This document shows, one piece after another, positions 21,158 to 32,786 of a stretch of DNA of 64,000 bases. Origin of the DNA: Nilaparvata lugens. Lineage: Eukaryota; Arthropoda; Insecta; Hemiptera; Delphacidae. The stretch spans positions 62,374,295-62,438,294 of the forward strand of contig NC_052507.1 of NCBI RefSeq assembly GCF_014356525.2, given 5' to 3'. The notes beneath the pieces are model-generated. The model had not been told where the DNA came from, searched no databases, and worked only from the letters and a program-made list of their open reading frames with translations. The number at the start of each line of letters is the position of its first letter. The stretch's first letter is position 1. The position numbers were made by a program, and so were the translations under genes.

Positions 21158-22094
21158 TAACACGATAACTCCATTTCTAATTAACGGATTGACTTGAAAT
21201 TTTAAACTTATACCATGAGGATCCGACAATAAGAAATTCAATGAAATTCAATTCAAGATGGCGGAACAAATGGCGGAAAATTACTAAAAAACCATGTTTT
21301 TCACGAATTTCTCACAAACGGCTCTAACGATTTTCTTCAAATCTATACCATGGATAGCTATTTATAAGCCCTATCAACTGACATGAGTCTCATTTCTGGG
21401 AAAATTGCAGGAGCTCCGTAATATTCTTGAGAAAAATGGCAAATAATCACTAAAAAACCATGTTTTTCAGGGTTTTATTGAAAACGGCTCTAACGATTTT
21501 CTTCAAATTTATACCCTAGATAGCTATTTATAAGCCCTATCAAATCAACTGACAATAGTCTTATTTCTGGGAAAATTGCAGGAGCTCCGTAATATTCTTG
21601 AGAAAAATGGCGGATAATCACTAAAAAACCATGTTTTTCACGATTTTCTCAAAAATGACTTGACCGATTTTTTTCAAATTCATGCCCTGTCTATACAGGG
21701 TATAACTATTTATATATCAGCTCTATTAACTAGCATGAGTCTCCTCCCTGAGAAACTAACAGGGGGTCCACCCCATCCTTGAGAAATTTACTTTGTAACC
21801 TCCTTCTCGTGCTTGAGGTAGGTGGGTAGAGCAGTTTATTCAAAAGAATACAAGTCGATATTTTATTTGTAGAACAGCTGTTTTGACAACTTATAAAAAG
21901 TCATCAAATTTCATAATTCAAACAAAGGAAAATATACTCTGAAAACAATAACAATAGTATTATCGTAGTTTTAATAAAATTATTTAGCCGCCAATCGGCA
22001 TAATGTTATTCCCCTAGATTATCCTCGTTTAAGAATGAGGCTTATAGATCAATGAGCAAGGAAAGTTGTGTGAGTGTACCATACCAGATTTTTT
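20938..22094 (-). mobile_element. R3 repeat, long copy
   Basis: The reverse strand starts TCTGGTATGGTACACTCACA (22094 down). The other end has a hairpin TTTCCTTGCCCTATTACCAT...AGGTAAGGAAA at 20948-20978. The interior has tandem paralogous blocks (ACGGCTCTAACGATTTTCTTCAA three times) and a (GT)n run. No coding frame. Confidence 0.75.
21081..21150 (+). repeat. (GT)n microsatellite inside R3
   Basis: About 35 uninterrupted GT units. A shorter (CA)n sits at the equivalent place in the R3 copy at 47360-47395. Confidence 0.95.
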
Positions 22095-22104
22095 TCTCTT
22101 ACTG

Positions 22105-23257
22105 TATCATTCAGTATCACTCGCTTTGCTCTATTGCCAGTTCGTTTTTTAACAATGTACAATAAATAATACAACATATTTTATTTTACTTTTTGTGTAG
22201 TTGAGAAGTTGATGTTGTGGTAATTATTCATATTGAATGAAAAAGACTAAGAAATTGTCAAAAAACCACTGATTTATTGATAATTAGAAAGACCGGTTTC
22301 GGTTATTACACCATTGTCAATCTCTGATAAACTAAAACTAAATACAAGAGCAGCAGAATTTATACTATTAGGCGAGTACTGCTATTGGTCGAGGGCATGA
22401 ACGCCTGCCATTGGCCTAGCCAGACAGTCTCCTCCAACTCAACGGTGTGACAAAATGGCGGCTTAAGAAACAGAATCGCCATGATAATAAAATTTACTTT
22501 CAGTACAAAATAAGAGCCAAGTAAACAAATGTGAAAGATTATTAAATTTTATTAAAATCTTTGAATATTCTAGAGGCTTTAGAAATAACAAGAGTAATTA
22601 AGGAAAATTCCCAGTATAGTTTAAATGACCAGATTCATTTCAACCAATACAACACTACGAATTTAGTTTTATCATAAAATTGTAAGCATACATTAGTCAA
22701 TAGTTTTTCCATTTACATATCTGTTTTATTATCTTTTACACTTGTTTTCTTGGTTCTTATTTTGCACTGAAAGTAAATTTTATTATCACGGCGATTCTGT
22801 TGCTTAAGCCGCCATTTTGTCACACCGTTGAGTGGGAGGAGACTGTCTGGCTAGGCCAATGGCAGGCGTTCATGCCCTTGACCAATAGCAGTACTCGCCT
22901 ACTAGTATAAATTCTGCTGCTCTTGTATTTAGTTTTAGTTTATCAGAGATTGACAATGGTGTAATAACCGAAACCGGTCTTTCTAATTATCAATAAATCA
23001 GTGGTTTTTTGACAATTTCTTAGTCTTTTTCATTCAATATTTTATTTTAGTTATGAAAATTCATTATGGAATGATTGAAAAATATAATTTCGTGCTCAAT
23101 TAAGTGTAATTGATTACTCCAAACGAGAATGAACAGTTGATATTACATCGATAAACCTGTATAAGCTACCGTCTATAGAAGGCATTGATAAGACAGAGGA
23201 TCGGCAACGTTATCTCTTATCTATCTCCACTGCCATTATAACGTGGACCTCACTATA
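22105..23257 (-). mobile_element. M1 copy split by an F element
   Basis: M1 sequence from about 22105 (CACTCGCTTTGCTC...) to 22188 resumes at 23037 and runs to CATTATAACGTGGACCTCAC near 23255. The 5' end is lost at the R3 junction. The split is the F insertion 22189-23036. Confidence 0.85.
22189..23036 (+). mobile_element. F hairpin element, 848 bp, 13 bp target duplication
   Basis: Flanked by ATATTTTATTTTA on both sides (22176-22188, 23037-23049). Starts CTTTTTGTGTAGTTGAGAAG, ends AGTCTTTTTCATTCA. Inverted arms of about 280 bp (22236-22520, 22765-23036) include ACCGGTTTCGGTTATTACAC. The loop of about 245 bp has no frame. Two shorter relatives with the same ends are at 45479-45725 and 49177-49446. 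Confidence 0.88.
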
Positions 23258-23279
23258 GTAGTTTTTTTCGTAAATGTAA

Positions 23280-23660
23280 CGCTGAAGGTATCTCATACTG
23301 TGCCGTTCTTACACTCCCACCTGACCAAAACTATAATAATATACAGTAGTCGACAGTAATCGGCTTGTGTTAAGAAAAACCATAGATAAACGATAGCGTA
23401 AGTAGATATCCCATGGTATAGGGCGTTTATGTCACAACTTTTACTGTTATCCCAAGCCGATAGTTCACGTAGTTCTTTCCCAAGCAGCTGTGTGACGCTG
23501 ATAGTCTCTCAAATTGTGCCTTTCCTACACTCTCACCCCAACAAAACAGTAAAAATTGACAATAATCGACAGTAATCGGCTTGAGATAACAGTAAAAGTT
23601 GCGACATAAATTCCCTATATCATGGGATATCTACTTACGCTATTGTTTCTCTATGGAAAA
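23280..23660. repeat. Inverted repeat with ATATCCCATGGTATAGG arms
   Basis: 23389-23465 pairs with 23573-23655 (CGATAGCGTAAGTAGATATC against its complement). A direct repeat CGACAGTAATCGGCTTG also occurs at both sides. A short piece of the arm recurs near 11150. Class unknown. Confidence 0.65.
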
Positions 23661-23689
23661 ACTTAGCTAACTTAGGTAGGATAGCGCTA

Positions 23690-23880
23690 CCTGCTTTGTC
23701 GAATGATAAACAAGTACAGCATCATCAATGGTAATCAAATGTCACTGTCCTTATAACGTTGAACTCACTATAGGTCATAGTAGAAGTATCTGGCAACGTT
23801 GCGGAGCAAGAAAATGATAGCGCTATCTGCTTTGACAAGTGTTAAACAAGGAGAGCAACAAAAATGATAGACAGGGATAG
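23690..23880 (+). mobile_element. Two M1 right-end fragments
   Basis: GATAGCGCTACCTGCTTTGT to CTTATAACGTTGAACTCACT (23690-23773), then a second diverged piece starting TCTGGCAACGTTGCGGAGCA. Confidence 0.7.
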
Positions 23881-23970
23881 CAACAAGATCCTGTTCCTTC
23901 GACAATAGCAACATTAGTTCAGCTAATGGTAGTTGTTACCAGCATGAAACCTGTTTATGTAATTTAAATT

Positions 23971-24662
23971 AAATATCGGGGCACCGAGCTTCGCTCGTTA
24001 TTTATTTATTGATAAACAGAACACAATTCTTCAAAATGATTGGGGAAGGACTAACAGGCACAGCCTAAAACTATTTCTTCCCCGAATTTTGATTTATACA
24101 CTATAAATGGTCCAAAAATTAGGTTATTTTTCATACACTTGAATTCAGGTCCAATTTTCAGTCAAAATATTAAAAAAAAGAAAAGTTTCAATTTAGATTG
24201 TTTACAAACCAAATTGAATAAAAAAATAACACTCACTAATCACTTGAAACTGTAAAATAATGATCAACTTCGAATATTATGATAATATACTCCAATTTAG
24301 AATGATAAACCATGTTATGTCAACAAATCAGATTATTTTGATGTAGTCTATTAAAATTTCTAGATAATATTTCTCGCGAGATACGGTAAGCTGATTGATT
24401 ACGCAGCTGATCTCCCACACAGGCACACGCATCTCCTGTTATCGACAGACGACGAAAGTATCATCCGTTCTTCCAAGGATGAATTATCCTTTTAATGTCC
24501 TTCAGCGAGTTTTCCCAGGGATGAGACATAGTGCAATCGATTTTTTATATCATAAACCGACTGTGTTCCAAATTTCGTGAAAATCCGTTTCCGAGATCCC
24601 TTGGATATGAATAACCAGATATAAATATATTGTAAAGAAATTGCTCGCTCAATGTAATAGGA
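23971..24662 (-). mobile_element. R2 repeat, near-complete copy
   Basis: From TATCGGGGCACCGAGCTTCG to TTGCTCGCTCAATGTAATAG; matches 10406-11142. Confidence 0.75.
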
Positions 24663-24714
24663 TTTTTGAACAAATATAGTGGTATTGACAACATCAACAT
24701 CTTATTCTCTCAAT

Positions 24715-24772
24715 TGCAATGTCAATGTTAGTCAAATACTGCCATTATAACATGGAAATCACTATCTAGAGC
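24715..24772 (+). mobile_element. M1 right-end fragment
   Basis: GTCAAATACTGCCATTATAA then CATGGAAATCACTAT. Only the last 55 bp. Confidence 0.65.
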
Positions 24773-24915
24773 ATTTGTACAAAATGGTCTCTGTAGAAAG
24801 GTGTGATATCACAGCAGGTGTCCCCCACAAAACACACACATTTTACAACCACATCAAACCAGCACAGTTAAGAGCTCCAGAAGTTCTCCATATTTGGTAG
24901 ACTGTGGCACAAAAA

Positions 24916-25135
24916 TCAACATGTACCATTCTGAAAATGGTGAATAGCATGTGGACCGCATATACAGCTTCCTCGTACGAATTCCTCGGCGAGTGTGACA
25001 CAGTTCGAGGAAGGAAATGCTCGCGAGGCATCTGGGCGAGTGCAGGAATGCCTTCCTGGACCTGGAAGCTGGAGGTCCGGCAGTTTACTGCAACCGCGTC
25101 CGTTATTGGGCAAAATACGGCAATTAAAGCTATGC
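24916..25135 (-). CDS. Possible cysteine-rich (EB/EGF-like) exon of an unknown gene
   Basis: A GC-richer island in AT-rich DNA. The minus frame reads NCRILPNNGRGCSKLPDLQ, LPGPGRHSCTRPDAS, SSNCV and GSCICGPHAIHHFQNGTC. The cysteine spacing ending C-x-C...NGTC is like the end of an EB or EGF-type module. A possible acceptor (TGCATAG) and donor (G/GTACAT) frame it, both weak. Other frames, on both strands, are also open, and no partner exon was found. This may be a captured or pseudogenised exon. Confidence 0.28.
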
Positions 25136-25163
25136 ATGTCCGACATTTAAGAGCGATAGAGAC

Positions 25164-25735
25164 GGTGAGATAGGCATGAGACTGAAGAGGGATAAGGATG
25201 GTGTGATAGGAATTGATTCGAGAGGAATAAAGATGGCGTGATAGGGATTGATTCGAGAGGAATCAGGATGGTGTGATAGGGTTTGATTCAAGAGGAATGA
25301 AGATGGTATGATAGGGATTGATCCAAGAGGGATAAAGATGGTGAGATAGGGATTGATTCAAGAGGAATAAAAATGGTGTGATAGGGATTGATCAAGAGGG
25401 ATAAAGATGGTAAGATAGGGATTGATTCAAGATGAATAAAGATGGTGAGATAGATAGATAGATAGATAAATGCCTTTTATTTACACTTTACAATTTCAAA
25501 AGTGATGTGGGCGAAATTGAGGCAATAGAAGCCACTTAACCCACGATTATTAGTTACATTACATAATAATAATATACTTTAAAATTCAAAAATAAATAAT
25601 GAATAAGAATTTCAATAAAATAGGGATTGATTCAAAAGGAATAAAGATGGTGAGATAGAGATTGATTCAAAAGGGATAAAGATGGTGAGATAGGGATTGA
25701 TTCAAGAGAGATAAATATAATGACATAAGCCTGGT
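25164..25735 (+). repeat. Minisatellite, 35 bp unit, interrupted by a LINE tail
   Basis: About 11 units of GATAGGGATTGATTCAAGAG + GAATAAAGATGGTGT with base changes. 25455-25621 is an insertion. Confidence 0.85.
25445..25621 (-). mobile_element. LINE 3' end with (TATC)n tail inserted in the minisatellite
   Basis: On the minus strand it runs to AAGTGTAAATAAAAGGCATT and then TTATCTATCTATCTATC. Minisatellite units continue on both sides. Confidence 0.7.
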
Positions 25736-25739
25736 TTCC

Positions 25740-25965
25740 ATTAGTAGAGTTAGTGGTAGAGTTCCCTGGGCAAGTACTAACTATCTTGTGAACTCTCCCA
25801 ATGAAAACGGTCATGGTAGAGTACTAGATTTTAGTAGAGTAGAGTGGGATAGCACCATGGGATAGTACTCTATCACTTGCCTTCCCCCACCACCGCTTCT
25901 CACTCTACTCTAGCTCTACTATGCTAAAGAAAACAGTCTTGAGCTAGTAGAGTAGAGTTTCGTAT
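25740..25965 (+). repeat. Foldback TAGAGT repeat, copy 2
   Basis: Close match to 3295-3520, including GGCAAGTACTAACTATCTTG and GAAAACAGTCTTGAGCTAGT. Confidence 0.65.
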
Positions 25966-26002
25966 TGACATTTTAAGGTTAGTTCTGTTCATTAGACAAC
26001 AC

Positions 26003-26086
26003 ACTAGAAGGCATTGACAAGACAGTGGATCGGCAACGCTGTCCTTCTATCTTTCTCTACTGCCATTATAATGTGGAGCTCACTAT
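26003..26086 (-). mobile_element. M1 end fragment
   Basis: AGAAGGCATTGACAAGACAG to CATTATAATGTGGAGCTCAC. Confidence 0.8.
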
Positions 26087-26179
26087 AGTCTCAACCGAAA
26101 TATCGGGCGTGTGCCGACGTCTGGAATGGCCAATGACAGTGCACTAAGTGGCTTGGCTAATTGACCTGCATTTTTATAC

Positions 26180-26397
26180 CTTCTTCTTTTTACTTCATTC
26201 ACACTCTCTCTCCCTCGCTCACTCTTTTCCGCTCTCTCACTCACTCTCTCCCTCGCTTTCTATCTCTTTTTATCTCTCAGAATCAGCTGATGACCATCCT
26301 CCTTCCGCTCCTTTAATTAGCCATCCATTTTCGCCTTCTGCTCTTGCTGATAACGGAAAACAAACCGGTGTAGTCTGGCCGCGTGCTAGCTGTCTTC

Positions 26398-26429
<32 letters not shown>

Positions 26430-26682
26430 CTTCTTCTTCTTTCTGCTCTTTTTTCTCCATTCTTCTTTTTTCTCTTCTTTTTCTTTTTCTACTCCTCCTT
26501 ATCCTTTTTCTCCTCCTTCAACCTCCTCCTCTTCTTCTTATTCATCTTCTTTGTCTAGCCGCGTGCAAGATGTCTTCTCCATATTTTCCTTCTCCTTCTT
26601 CTTCTTCTTCTTCTCCTCTTCTTCTTCTTCTTCTTCTTCTTCTCTTCTTCTTCTTCTTCTTCTTCTTCTTCTTCACCTCTAC
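26180..26682 (+). repeat. Polypyrimidine tract rich in (TTC)n
   Basis: Long C/T-rich stretch with pure CTT runs at 26401-26440 and 26600-26675. The Ser/Leu/Phe-rich frames are low-complexity artefacts. On the other strand it resembles the (AAG)n LINE tails at 16-18 kb. Confidence 0.85.
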
Positions 26683-26771
26683 ATACTCCTAGAGGATATC
26701 ATCCATCATATATGTTTATAAGTCAGGGAATAATCAACATATCATGCAAAGTCGGCTCATACCTCTCCTGT

Positions 26772-27628
26772 TATTACTTCCCTTGCCCTATTAATATATA
26801 TGTATTGGTTTCCAAAAAAATAGTGTAGAAAACAGGGTTTTTCGCGATTTTTTTCGGAAACGGCACCAACGATTTTGATCAAGTTCATATCTAGAATAGT
26901 CATTGATAAGCTCTATCAATTTTCAATTTCAATTTATTTATTCACACACACACACACATAAGATACATCAATATGAAATAAAAATTAATTACATCAATAA
27001 AAAAACATTACAGTATAAAATAAAAAACATAAATATGAGAACACATTTCAATATTAGAAGGCAATTTATACATGTTATGTGGTGAAGAAGGGTAGAGGAT
27101 CAAAAGTTCTTCCAACTATGGCTATCCATGTCATAGGAAGGCTTTTGATCCTTGGAATTTTTGGAAAGGATTGGGAAAGGGATGTGATAGAGCACAAGTA
27201 TCAATTGCCACAAGTCGCATATCTGTAAAAATTTCAGGAGGTCCGCCCCATCTATTCAAAGTTTGATTTAAATTCCCAATTATCAGGCTTCAGATACAAT
27301 TCAAACAAAAAATTCAAGTGGAAAAGATTGAGCATGAAAATCTCTACAATAAATTTTCAGAAACATTTCCACCTAAAATTGAAAATAAGCTCGGAATTCG
27401 AGAAAGTGTGATTATTCAATTGCGAGCTGTTGGCAACTGTTGATTCTATCAAATCATTCACTATGAAGAGATTGCAGACCTTGTGTATCTCCAGCGTTAT
27501 TGTCCTGTCACCAGCTGGCTAAGATCTTTGAATAGTAGACTTGAGATGCGCGTGTACACTAGCGTCAGGTGATCAATTTTCATAACGGCAAGGGAAGTTG
27601 TGTGAGTGCGCCACACCAGATTTTTTAG
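26772..27628 (-). mobile_element. R3 repeat with nested LINE tail
   Basis: From TTCCCTTGCCCTATTAATAT to GAGTGCGCCACACCAGA. The insertion at about 26920-27200 begins TTTTCAATTTCAATTTATTT, a reverse LINE 3' end, with TATCAA at both edges. Confidence 0.75.
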
Positions 27629-27703
27629 ATCCTCTACCTTCCCCTGCAACTTAAACCACCAGATCGATTATTTAGGTCTTTCAAATCAAACAAAGATATT
27701 ATA

Positions 27704-28462
27704 CTAGCAGGTACCCGTGCTTCGCAAGGGTTTATTTTAAAACTTGGCGTAATGAAATCCAGAAGAATTGAAAATAGGCCTATAAGAATCCTCGGTTGAT
27801 TAAGAATTCATAAGCAGCATTTCAAGTTAATCAGTCCAGTAGTTCAGACGTGATGATGCGTCAAACATAATTCCCCTATCCTCTACACGTGTGTATACGT
27901 GTTTAAGCCAGTCCTTTCCACTATTATAGAATAGAAGATGAAAGATAGATGGATATATCATCCATTTATCTATTATCTTCTATACTATAACAAAGGAGAT
28001 GAATGAGAATAAATTTTGAAAGGTTTGAGATATCGATGTGCGGTTTTCACCATATCTTTTCTCTGGAAATCCTGTATGGGAATCATGTATCATATGACCA
28101 CCTTTCAATTAAAACATAATTGAATGCGTCAAACATAATTTTCCTATACTACTTTACACCTGTATACGTGTATAATCCAGTTCTTTAATATAATAAAAAT
28201 TTTTAATTCCGACCATATGATTTTTTTATGAAATCGTATGTACTATTAATGAAGTTTGAACATTAATTCTGAAAAATCTAGAAGGAAAAATGAAATTTGG
28301 GCTTCCAGGTGCACGAGATTGATATTTTTAGAATCTATGTTCAAAATTAGGAGATCTAAATCATTCCCGTTTTTCCGGTATGCAATCCACAAGTTGACAT
28401 GTTTTGATGCGAACAAACGAACACACGAACAAACACAACCCTACTCTCTCTTATTATATAGA
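27704..28462 (-). mobile_element. Non-autonomous Helitron, complete
   Basis: On the minus strand it starts TCTATATAATAAGAGAGAGT after an A. It ends with the hairpin CCCTTGCGAAGCACGGG, TACCTG and CTAG before a T: the terminal signature of Helitrons (TC start, subterminal hairpin, CTRR end, insertion between A and T). 759 bp, no Rep/helicase. Related 3' ends are at 45060-45233, 52470-52673 and 61594-61745. Confidence 0.8.
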
Positions 28463-28476
28463 TTCAACAAGGAAAA

Positions 28477-28905
28477 TCTGGTGTGGCGCACTCACACAAC
28501 TTTCCTTGCCGTTATGAAAATTGATCACCTGACGCTAGTGTTCACGCGCATCTCAAGTCTACTATTCAGTAGCCAGCTGGTGACAGGACAATAACGCTGC
28601 AGAAACATGAAGTCTGCTATCTCTTCATAGAGATTGATTTTATAGAATCAACACTTGCCAACAGTTTGCAAATTGAATAATCTTATTTTCTCGAACTTCG
28701 TGCTTATTTTCAATTTTAGGTGGAAATGTTACTAGACATTAATTGTAGAGATATTCATGCTCAATCTTTTCCACTTAAATTTTTTTTTTGGATTGTATCT
28801 GAAGCCAGATAATTGGGAATCTAAAATCAAACTTAGCATTGATGGGGCAGAGCTCCTGAAATTTTTACAGATATGGGACTTGTGGCAGTTGATAGAGCTA
28901 TGATA
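28477..28905 (+). mobile_element. R3 repeat, 5' part
   Basis: TCTGGTGTGGCGCACTCACA to GACTTGTGGCAGTTGATAGA. Positions 28906-29384 hold nothing recognised. Confidence 0.75.
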
Positions 28906-29384
28906 ATATCCTTTATCTATGATAATATCGAATGAAAACAGGAATCCGAACTCAAAATATTCAGAGCAAATTTCTTTGTTTGCTGTCGGAGTTTTTCCAC
29001 GATGCTATATTCAAAGCGTGCATGCAAAGGACATTTTATTTACATTCCATTTACAAGGTTTAAGGTATTACATTAAAAGGTTTGCATAAGGACGGCAAAA
29101 TATCCTACGAACAAAAATCGATGTGTTTTTGTTTGGCTTTAGGTTGTTAACTCATTGAAATTTATCGTTGAGCAATGAAATGTGAGACTTAAATTTGCGG
29201 AAATTGAAATGAAAAATTGCGTTTGGTTGGGACATAAGCCGGTTGTATGGCTTGGAGCAGCAATAATATTGATGATACCCCTCATCATAGTTTACATCCA
29301 TGATACGGAATATTCATGGATCGTTGTCTGAGATTGTGTTTTTTATTGCGAGCCGAATGAAGAGTCAGCCACACTTTGAAGCTT

Positions 29385-29627
29385 GCTTGTTCACAGTAAG
29401 ATAAACACCATAGTGAAGTCCACGTTATAATGGCAGTGTTTGATTGGCAATGGTATTACTATCCTTGTCTATCATTCAACAAAGCGTATAGCGTTATCTC
29501 TTTCTCGCTTTGAAGCTTGCTTGTTCACAGAAAGATAAACACCATAGTGAAGTCCACGTTATAATGGCAGTGTTTGATTGGCAATGGTATTGCTATCCTT
29601 GTCTATCATTCAACAAAGCGTATAGCG
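29385..29627 (+). repeat. 120 bp tandem duplication containing the M1 end
   Basis: The segment GAAGCTTGCTTGTTCACAG ... GCGTATAGCGTTATCTCTTT is present twice, head to tail. It includes CCATAGTGAAGTCCACGTTA each time. Confidence 0.85.
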
Positions 29628-30142
29628 CTATCTCTTTCTCGCTTTGCCAGATCGTCTTTTAAAAATGTAGAATAATCAACTAGTTAACATAATATTGCAT
29701 CGTAATAATGAAAATTCATTATGAAATTATTGAAAAATATAATTTCTTGCTTAATAAAATACTAGTAGTTCTGTGAACAGTAGATCTCACGCAGTATTCT
29801 CATCCACAAGTACCTAATTGAAACTATTGACCTTATATGGAAATACAGCAATAGACTGTCTTCTCCACACATCTGTGTAATCACTTGTCAGCTGGTTTAT
29901 TATGAATAATTCTATAGTCTGATTTTTACTCTAATATTGGCGTATGAAGGAGGCTCCTTTTTCCTTTCATATTATCCTTGAAATGCAAAATTTCCAAAAA
30001 CCTTGTATGTAAGTCGACGCGCGATTTAAAAAGGAACATACCTGTCAAATTTCATGAAAATCTATAACGCGTTTCGCCGTAAATGCGCAACATAAAAACA
30101 TATAAACATTTAAACATTAAGGGCCGTTTGCATAGTCAAAGC

Positions 30143-30160
30143 TTAACCCTTTAACTCCTA
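30143..30160 (+). repeat. Probable piggyBac terminus at TTAA
   Basis: TTAACCCTTTAACTCCTACG: the TTAA target followed by CCCTTT, the style of piggyBac ends. It lies about 0.9 kb beyond the transposase stop. The matching right end was not found. Confidence 0.5.
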
Positions 30161-31034
30161 CGTTTTTCCGGGCGCTCCAATACCCACAGCCTGGGTTTTT
30201 TTGCAGTTCAAACATGAATTGCTTATTCAGGTTTTGTTGGTATTATTCAACATGCAATATGATTATATCACCTCCTCTGTAGTTAGAAATATCCAACCAA
30301 CAATTTAACCATGTAGCACAGCCCAATTGCGACCAAGGGGTGGTGGAGGGGGGTCAGCAGCCCCCCTCCCACAATATAATTTTTATCTAATGTGCGAGAT
30401 AAATTACTCTTAACATGAAGAGGAGAAACCCATTTCTCCCTCCACAGTTTGTAGCATAGTCACAGACGGACATCCTGCACACAATTGGATGTCATTTCGC
30501 TTCAGGTTCTTGTGATGAACACATCTCCGTAACATACACAAACATATCACTTTGGAACATTGCCAGTGGAGGGGAGCGAAGCGTTACAAAGCTCTCTCAC
30601 ACAGACACAAAAGAAGGAGAATGCTGCTAGGTAGTGGGAGAGATTAGTGGAGGATAGAGCATCGGACCTCTCCGTCTTTGAGAAAGAGCCGTGTTAAAAG
30701 AAATTTATCTCGCACTTTAGTCTTAAGCTGCATGTATTTTCTTGAGGAGTTTATGAATATATAATTGACTTATTCCTGCACAAAAATATTACTCATAAGC
30801 TCCATTATGTGAGTAGATACAGCAAAAATTAACCCCCAAAATAGTTATTTTTCATGCATGGATTCAGTATACTTCATAAAAACATACCTTATTCTGCAAC
30901 CTGCTGTGGTGTGGTAAAATGAAGTTATGCACGCTAATATTGTAGTCTTTTTTGAGTCAGATTCTCGTACTATAGGCCTATATACACAAAATCTAACTAT
31001 ATGTACATCTAATCTATTCTACATGGTTGATCTG

Positions 31035-32786
31035 CTAAAAATTGAGAAGAGTGTGGTACTCCATAAAGCACGGGTACACACACAAAGCTATGTTACAGTC
31101 TTTGCAGTAGAACCTGGTGTCCTTCCTCTTTGACTCTCGTTTTTTTGTATGCTTACATACATGGCATTGTCGCTGACTTCTTGACCCTTTCCCTATAGTT
31201 TGAGGAACTGGCTCAGGAAAATGACGTTGGGTGAGGCGCAAAGAACTTTCTTGAGAAGAAGGACGACCTCCCCTGCTGTTTGATTTTGGCTCAGCAAACT
31301 TCTCAAAAATTTGACTGACTACTCTCTGCCTAAAATCCAACATTTGGGGCTTTTTCCCAGTCTTCATCTGAAATAGTACATATGAATTCAACATGCTTAC
31401 ATCCAATAGGTGCATGAAAAATTTTATGTACCATTTCATAGATTTTCTGGCACACTCCAATGAACTGATTTGCATGTCAGATTTGTCAATAGAACCCATC
31501 TTCTTTGTATACTCCATTGTTGCTGTGTGATTCTTTATTACTTCACCTGTCTCCCTGTCAATTTTTTCAGAGGCTTCAATCTTATTTTCATGCACTGTGG
31601 ACAGTATGTGAACTGGCCTTTTATCAAAAAATTTTATAGCCAACATTGTGTCTGAGTTTCTTGATTCAAGATCCCCTTTCTTCATTTTCTATGAAAAGTC
31701 TTTTGGGAAACCTAATCTATTTGGTCGTACAGTACCGCAAGCTCCGGTTTTTCTGTCATGCAGGTATTGGAATAAATGTGGACTGCTGTACCAATTATCA
31801 CAAAAAAGTGTATGCTCCTTGTTCAGATATGGTTCCAAAAGAGTTGTTACAACTGAACCTGAAGTACCTAAATTTTCAATTATATTTATTTCAGTCTCAC
31901 TTCCTGTGTAAACAATGAAATCACTTACATATCCAGTTTCAACATCACATTATATGAATAACTTTATTCCAAAACGATGTCTTTTACTGGGAATGTACTG
32001 CATGAACACAAGCCTACCTTTCCACAGCATCAAGGACTCATCAATGCACAGATCTTTGAAAGGAGTAAAAGCAAACTTGAATTTCTGGCGTAAATGGTCA
32101 ATGACAAATCTTATTTTGTAGAGTCTTTCATTAGAAGCAGTGCATGGGTCACTAAAATGTAATGTTCTCAGCAATAAAATAAACCAATCTCGTGACATTA
32201 CTTTTCCAAAAATTGTTGTCTCAATCAATGGGTTAGTTGACCAATAATCCCTTATTCGATTTTTTTTACATGAGCCATCAAACAAAACACTCCTAAAACC
32301 GTGAATATTTCACGTACTGTAGTATCTTTCCACTTTTGTGTAATATTCCTGGAAGTTATTATTCCTTTCTCAACAAGATATTTGTAGTATAAATTTGTCT
32401 GATTGACTATGAATTCAATTAGTACCTCATCAAAAAATAGTCTAGTTAAAGTGAATCGTCAGTCAAGCCTAAAGTGGGATTTATACCAGAGTCATTGTCA
32501 ATAAAATCATGAAGTTTTGGCTTATATGTCACATCATTTTTCCAGTTATAAGTATTATTTTTATCAGTACTGGACGTTTACGTTTTGTAGGTCTTCTTCC
32601 ACTGGGAACTGGTTGATCAAATGCAGCTGGAGAATCTGACTCATCTGAAGATTCATCACTTGACACTTGTATAAACTCAGAATCACTTCCACTTACAGCT
32701 AAATCTTCGATATCTGAATCTGGGCTAGTAAAAAATTGAATAATATCATCATCATCCATGTGTTTACCTCTACTAAAACTTGCCAT
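31035..32786 (-). pseudogene. piggyBac-type transposase, decayed but with all three catalytic Asp codons
   Basis: Read right to left. The N-terminus MASFSRGKHMDDDDI (start 32786) is Asp/Ser-rich with a basic RRPTKRKRP patch. Then comes a shifted segment, and a long frame 32285-31035 broken by two in-frame stops (near 31948 and 31690) and an A-run frameshift near 32265. piggyBac hallmarks: RDYWSTNPL, CIDESLMLWKG (Asp about 32041), GYVSDFIVYTG, FCDNWYSS (Asp 31797-31799), MGSIDKSDM (Asp about 31486), and a C-terminal zinc-binding CHVCKHTKK...YCKDCNIALC. Function is TTAA-specific cut-and-paste; this copy cannot make a full protein. Confidence 0.9.

Noticed and set aside
21038..21241. Thr/His-rich minus frame
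   Set aside because: Translation of the (GT)n microsatellite.
25164..25735. CRISPR array
   Set aside because: Units are contiguous 35 bp tandem repeats with no unique spacers, in animal DNA.
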